DNA from: Plantago major
Taxonomy: Eukaryota > Streptophyta > Magnoliopsida > Lamiales > Plantaginaceae
DNA: 64,000 bases
Direction: 5' to 3'
Assembly (NCBI GenBank): GCA_026545765.1
Contig: CM048840.1
Location: 80,566,877-80,630,876 of the forward strand
Both the position numbers and the translations under genes were made by a program. The notes under the pieces were generated by a model that saw only the letters and a program-made list of their open reading frames with translations, made no database searches and was not told where the DNA came from. Numbering within the stretch: position 1 is the stretch's first letter; each line of letters starts with the position of its first letter. Of the stretch, positions 61,877-64,000 are shown in pieces.

Positions 61877-61881
61877 ATTTC
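61877..61881. repeat. Right target-site duplication of the D array
   Basis: ATTTC, identical to 41396-41400. The 3' gene of B resumes here. Confidence 0.92.
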
Positions 61882-63370
61882 TTCAGAAAGCTCAACTACT
61901 TGTTCAGTAGTAACTTGGTGTTGGGGAGAAGATGGATGAGTAGATTTTTTAGGAGATGGAGACGGAGATTTCTGTGAAGTCTTTTCAGCAGCTGAGGCAT
62001 TATTTCTTAGTGAAATTCCTCCGGTCCCTGGTGCAGGGGCATCATCATCATCCTTTTTGTCTTCGTCATCCTTTTGGTGATGGTCAGTGGGAGGTTCATC
62101 GAAGTAATTTTCGTTTATCTCTTCCTCCTCATCATCTTCAGATACAAGATTGATCACTTCCGGGATAGTGATCTTCTGCCCATTAACCTCTTCTTGTCCA
62201 GAAGGTAGAAATTGCAGAGTCTGGGGCAGGACTGGCTTGAATGCCATCTGTAATCTTGTCTGACCATCTGCCTGTTCGAAGGCTTGTATCAAACTATGCG
62301 CCACTTCTCTGGAGAAATCCTTATGCAATAGGGTCGCAACTGCATATTGTTCGGTAGGGAACATTGCATGGATATATGTCTCCAAGTCAAGAGCTCGTGC
62401 TCGTCTGGTTGGGTGATCTGTGATTATCAATATTTCAGAGAGATCGGAGCACCTTAACTTCTGCCATTTCTTGAAGCATTGAATGTGCTTTGGCAAAGTT
62501 TAAGCCTTGAAGAAGGGAAGTAGGTCCATTTTCTCATCAATGGGAACCTGCTTTGCATCTGTTTGAGCCTGAAAGAAAAAGTTTTGAGTGAGCTTCAAAT
62601 CTTTTGTAGATATCTGAGTAGAGGTGTAGTCTAGTTTCTGGGTTACCTGAGTATGGACATCAGGCTCAGAGACTTGTACTACTGAGACAAGGGGTGTCTC
62701 AGATATCTTGTTGTGAGGTAGAGACTTGGAAGTCTGATCCTCATCAACCTCTCATTCTTGAACCTGAGAATTAAAATTATCACAATACTTAGGAAATTTT
62801 ATCAAGAAAAACTTTAAGTGACAAGTCAGATATCTGAGAGGTCAATTACCTCCATGGGAGGCTCAGATACTTGTCTCTTAGAGACTTGTACAGTCTCTGG
62901 AATCTTTTCTTGTGATGAAGGCCTTGATGCCTCATCAATTTCCATAGGTGCAGGGGATGTCGCAACTCTGTCCCTTGCACTTCTACTTCTGAGTGAGCCT
63001 GTGAGTAGAAAGTATTGAATAATTTAGAAAAAGTTTTAAGATAACCCAGGATGAAGAGTACTTATCACTGATTTTCATATACCTTCATGCTGGAAGGCTT
63101 AATGACATTTTCTTCAGAAACCTTTTCGGTCTCTGGGTTCTTTTCTAGCAATTCTGCCTTATCTTCCTCTTTCTCAGTTGGAGCCTGTTAGAAACATTTA
63201 CTTAAATGGTTAAGCACATAAACATATAACTGAAGAAGTGTTATCTTAAGAATCAATTATCACCTGTGGCACAGGCTCAGATATCTTAAGAGGTGAGGTT
63301 GAGGGAACCTCCTTCTCAGTTTCTGAGGTAAGCTTTTCAGCTTCCGCTTGTTTCTGTGTTTCTAACTCAG
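61882..63370 (-). pseudogene. 3' gene of element B, middle part
   Basis: Matches 12890-14390 of A on the opposite strand: acidic DDDDAP run, a globular block (LRCSDLSEIL, FSREVAHSLIQAFEQADG) and then the zone of short exon-like pieces with GT-AG intron-like segments at about 62570-63270. It is broken. Confidence 0.78.
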
Positions 63371-63410
63371 AGATCTTAAACTGTCTTTTTGCTCTTTAGC
63401 CTTTTGACTT

Positions 63411-63520
63411 CTGGATAACCGTTCCAGTTTTCTCTTTTCTCTTTTCTAGATTCCCGTTCCAGATACCTCTTTTCTGGATACCCGTTCCAGATACCTCTTT
63501 TCTGGATACCCGTTCCAGAT
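63411..63520 (-). repeat. Hairpin array of element B
   Basis: Four units of the TCTGGATACCCGTTCCAGA inverted repeat, between pol and the 3' gene region, as in A and C. Confidence 0.8.
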
Positions 63521-63532
63521 ATCTGAACTTTT

Positions 63533-64000
63533 TCAGTTCGAAGGTAGTTCCAATAGTCCAAGACTGTGTCTTAAGGCTAAGAATCTACTTTCTTGTAGTG
63601 GCTTAGTGAAGATATTTGCAAGTTGGTCTTCAGTGCCAATCTTGTGTATCTCTATATTGCCTTTTTCCACATTGTCTCTAATGAAGTGGTGTCTAACATC
63701 AATGTGCTTAGTTCTGGAATGAAACTTAGGATTCTGTGTAATTGCAATAGCACTTGTGTTGTCACAGAAAATGGGAGTTTTCTCTTCATTGAGTCCATAG
63801 TCTTTAAGTTGTTGTTGAATCCACAGAATTTGTGTTGCACAACAATCAGCGGCAATATATTCAGTCATCTACAACTACCAAACCATACTTCTTTCCTGCA
63901 TAACTAGTTACAGATGATTCAAAAAGATCCATGTGTAAAAGTTGCAGTGGTCTAACACTAGAGTGTCTGGTTTTGGACTTAAAAGAGATCTTGGATTGTT
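63533..64000 (-). pseudogene. pol: pol remnant of element B at the window edge
   Basis: RNase H end (KHIDVRHHFIRDNVEKGNIE and the TKPLQESRFLALRHSLG tail) followed at the window edge by integrase-like sequence. Pol here is incomplete and broken; the rest is outside the window. Confidence 0.8.

Larger units (their letters stand above)
20953..64000 (-). mobile_element. Element B: family 1 retrotransposon, split by C and D, running off the window
   Basis: A second family 1 element, reading on the minus strand, so its 3' end is at the left. Its own sequence is 20953-24361, 40505-41400 and 61877-64000; the rest is the younger elements C and D. Visible parts are the 3' LTR, polypurine tract, most of the 3' gene, the hairpin array and pieces of pol. 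The 5' LTR, gag and the rest of pol lie to the right of the window or are missing. It is broken and is the oldest of the three minus-strand insertions, since it hosts the other two. Its LTR differs from those of C by clearly more than the C LTRs differ from each other. Confidence 0.88.

Noticed and set aside
63533-63868. RNase H piece as part of a further, separate element
   Set aside because: It is collinear with the hairpin array and 3' gene of B in the order known from A and C.

Overview
The window looks like nuclear DNA of a flowering plant, probably a eudicot. It is AT-rich, its only host coding matches are to a plant NFD4/nodulin-like major facilitator protein, and about 58 kb of the 64 kb is Ty1/copia-type LTR retrotransposon. 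I see no rRNA, tRNA, CRISPR array or intact host gene.

Host part. A short tandem duplication of the NFD4-like gene lies on the + strand. Copy 1 is cut by the left window edge (1-525) and followed by its 3' flank. Copy 2 starts at 2292, is split by a 16.1 kb retrotransposon after codon 50, resumes at 18546 and ends at 20078. It is followed by the same 3' flank as copy 1. Both copies are disordered in frame.

Element stack. Element A (2444-18545, + strand) sits inside host copy 2. Element B (20953 to beyond 64000, - strand) sits in the flank after copy 2. Its 3' LTR and 3' gene are visible, and it is split by two later insertions. Element C (24362-40504, - strand) is a full LTR-to-LTR copy of the same family, inserted in the 3' gene of B with a perfect 5-bp target duplication (CTAAG). 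A second family, D (41401-61876, - strand), forms a three-LTR, two-body tandem array, also inserted in the 3' gene of B, with a single perfect target duplication (ATTTC) around the whole array. The order is host gene, then A and B, with C and D after B. All bodies read as broken fossils, but the LTR pairs differ by only about 1-2 percent by eye, so the insertions are young.

Layout of the two families. Family 1 (A, B, C) has LTRs of about 1.5-1.8 kb, tRNA-iMet primer site, gag, pol (protease, integrase, RT, RNase H), a small hairpin array, an internal TATA-like site, and then a long extra 3' gene with a basic NLS-like patch, Gln-rich and acidic stretches, a coiled coil and a conserved C-terminal region. 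Family 2 (D) has LTRs of about 0.85 kb, SIRE-type gag and pol, a 1.4 kb spacer, an internal TATA-like site and a 3' gene that is very acidic at its N-terminus and then resembles the 'putative plant transposon protein' domain.

Most interesting signal. Each family is peppered from end to end with its own short palindromic word. In family 1 it is GATATC (usually AGATATCTGA), about thirty per element; in D it is ATGTTG/CAACAT, often as inverted pairs, about forty per unit. The words occur in LTRs, spacers and coding parts, and in family 1 in all three codon phases, so the constraint appears to act on DNA or RNA rather than protein. Together with the separately promoted 3' genes, this suggests a self-recognition system comparable in logic to the VANC proteins of Arabidopsis VANDAL transposons. 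That link is inference.
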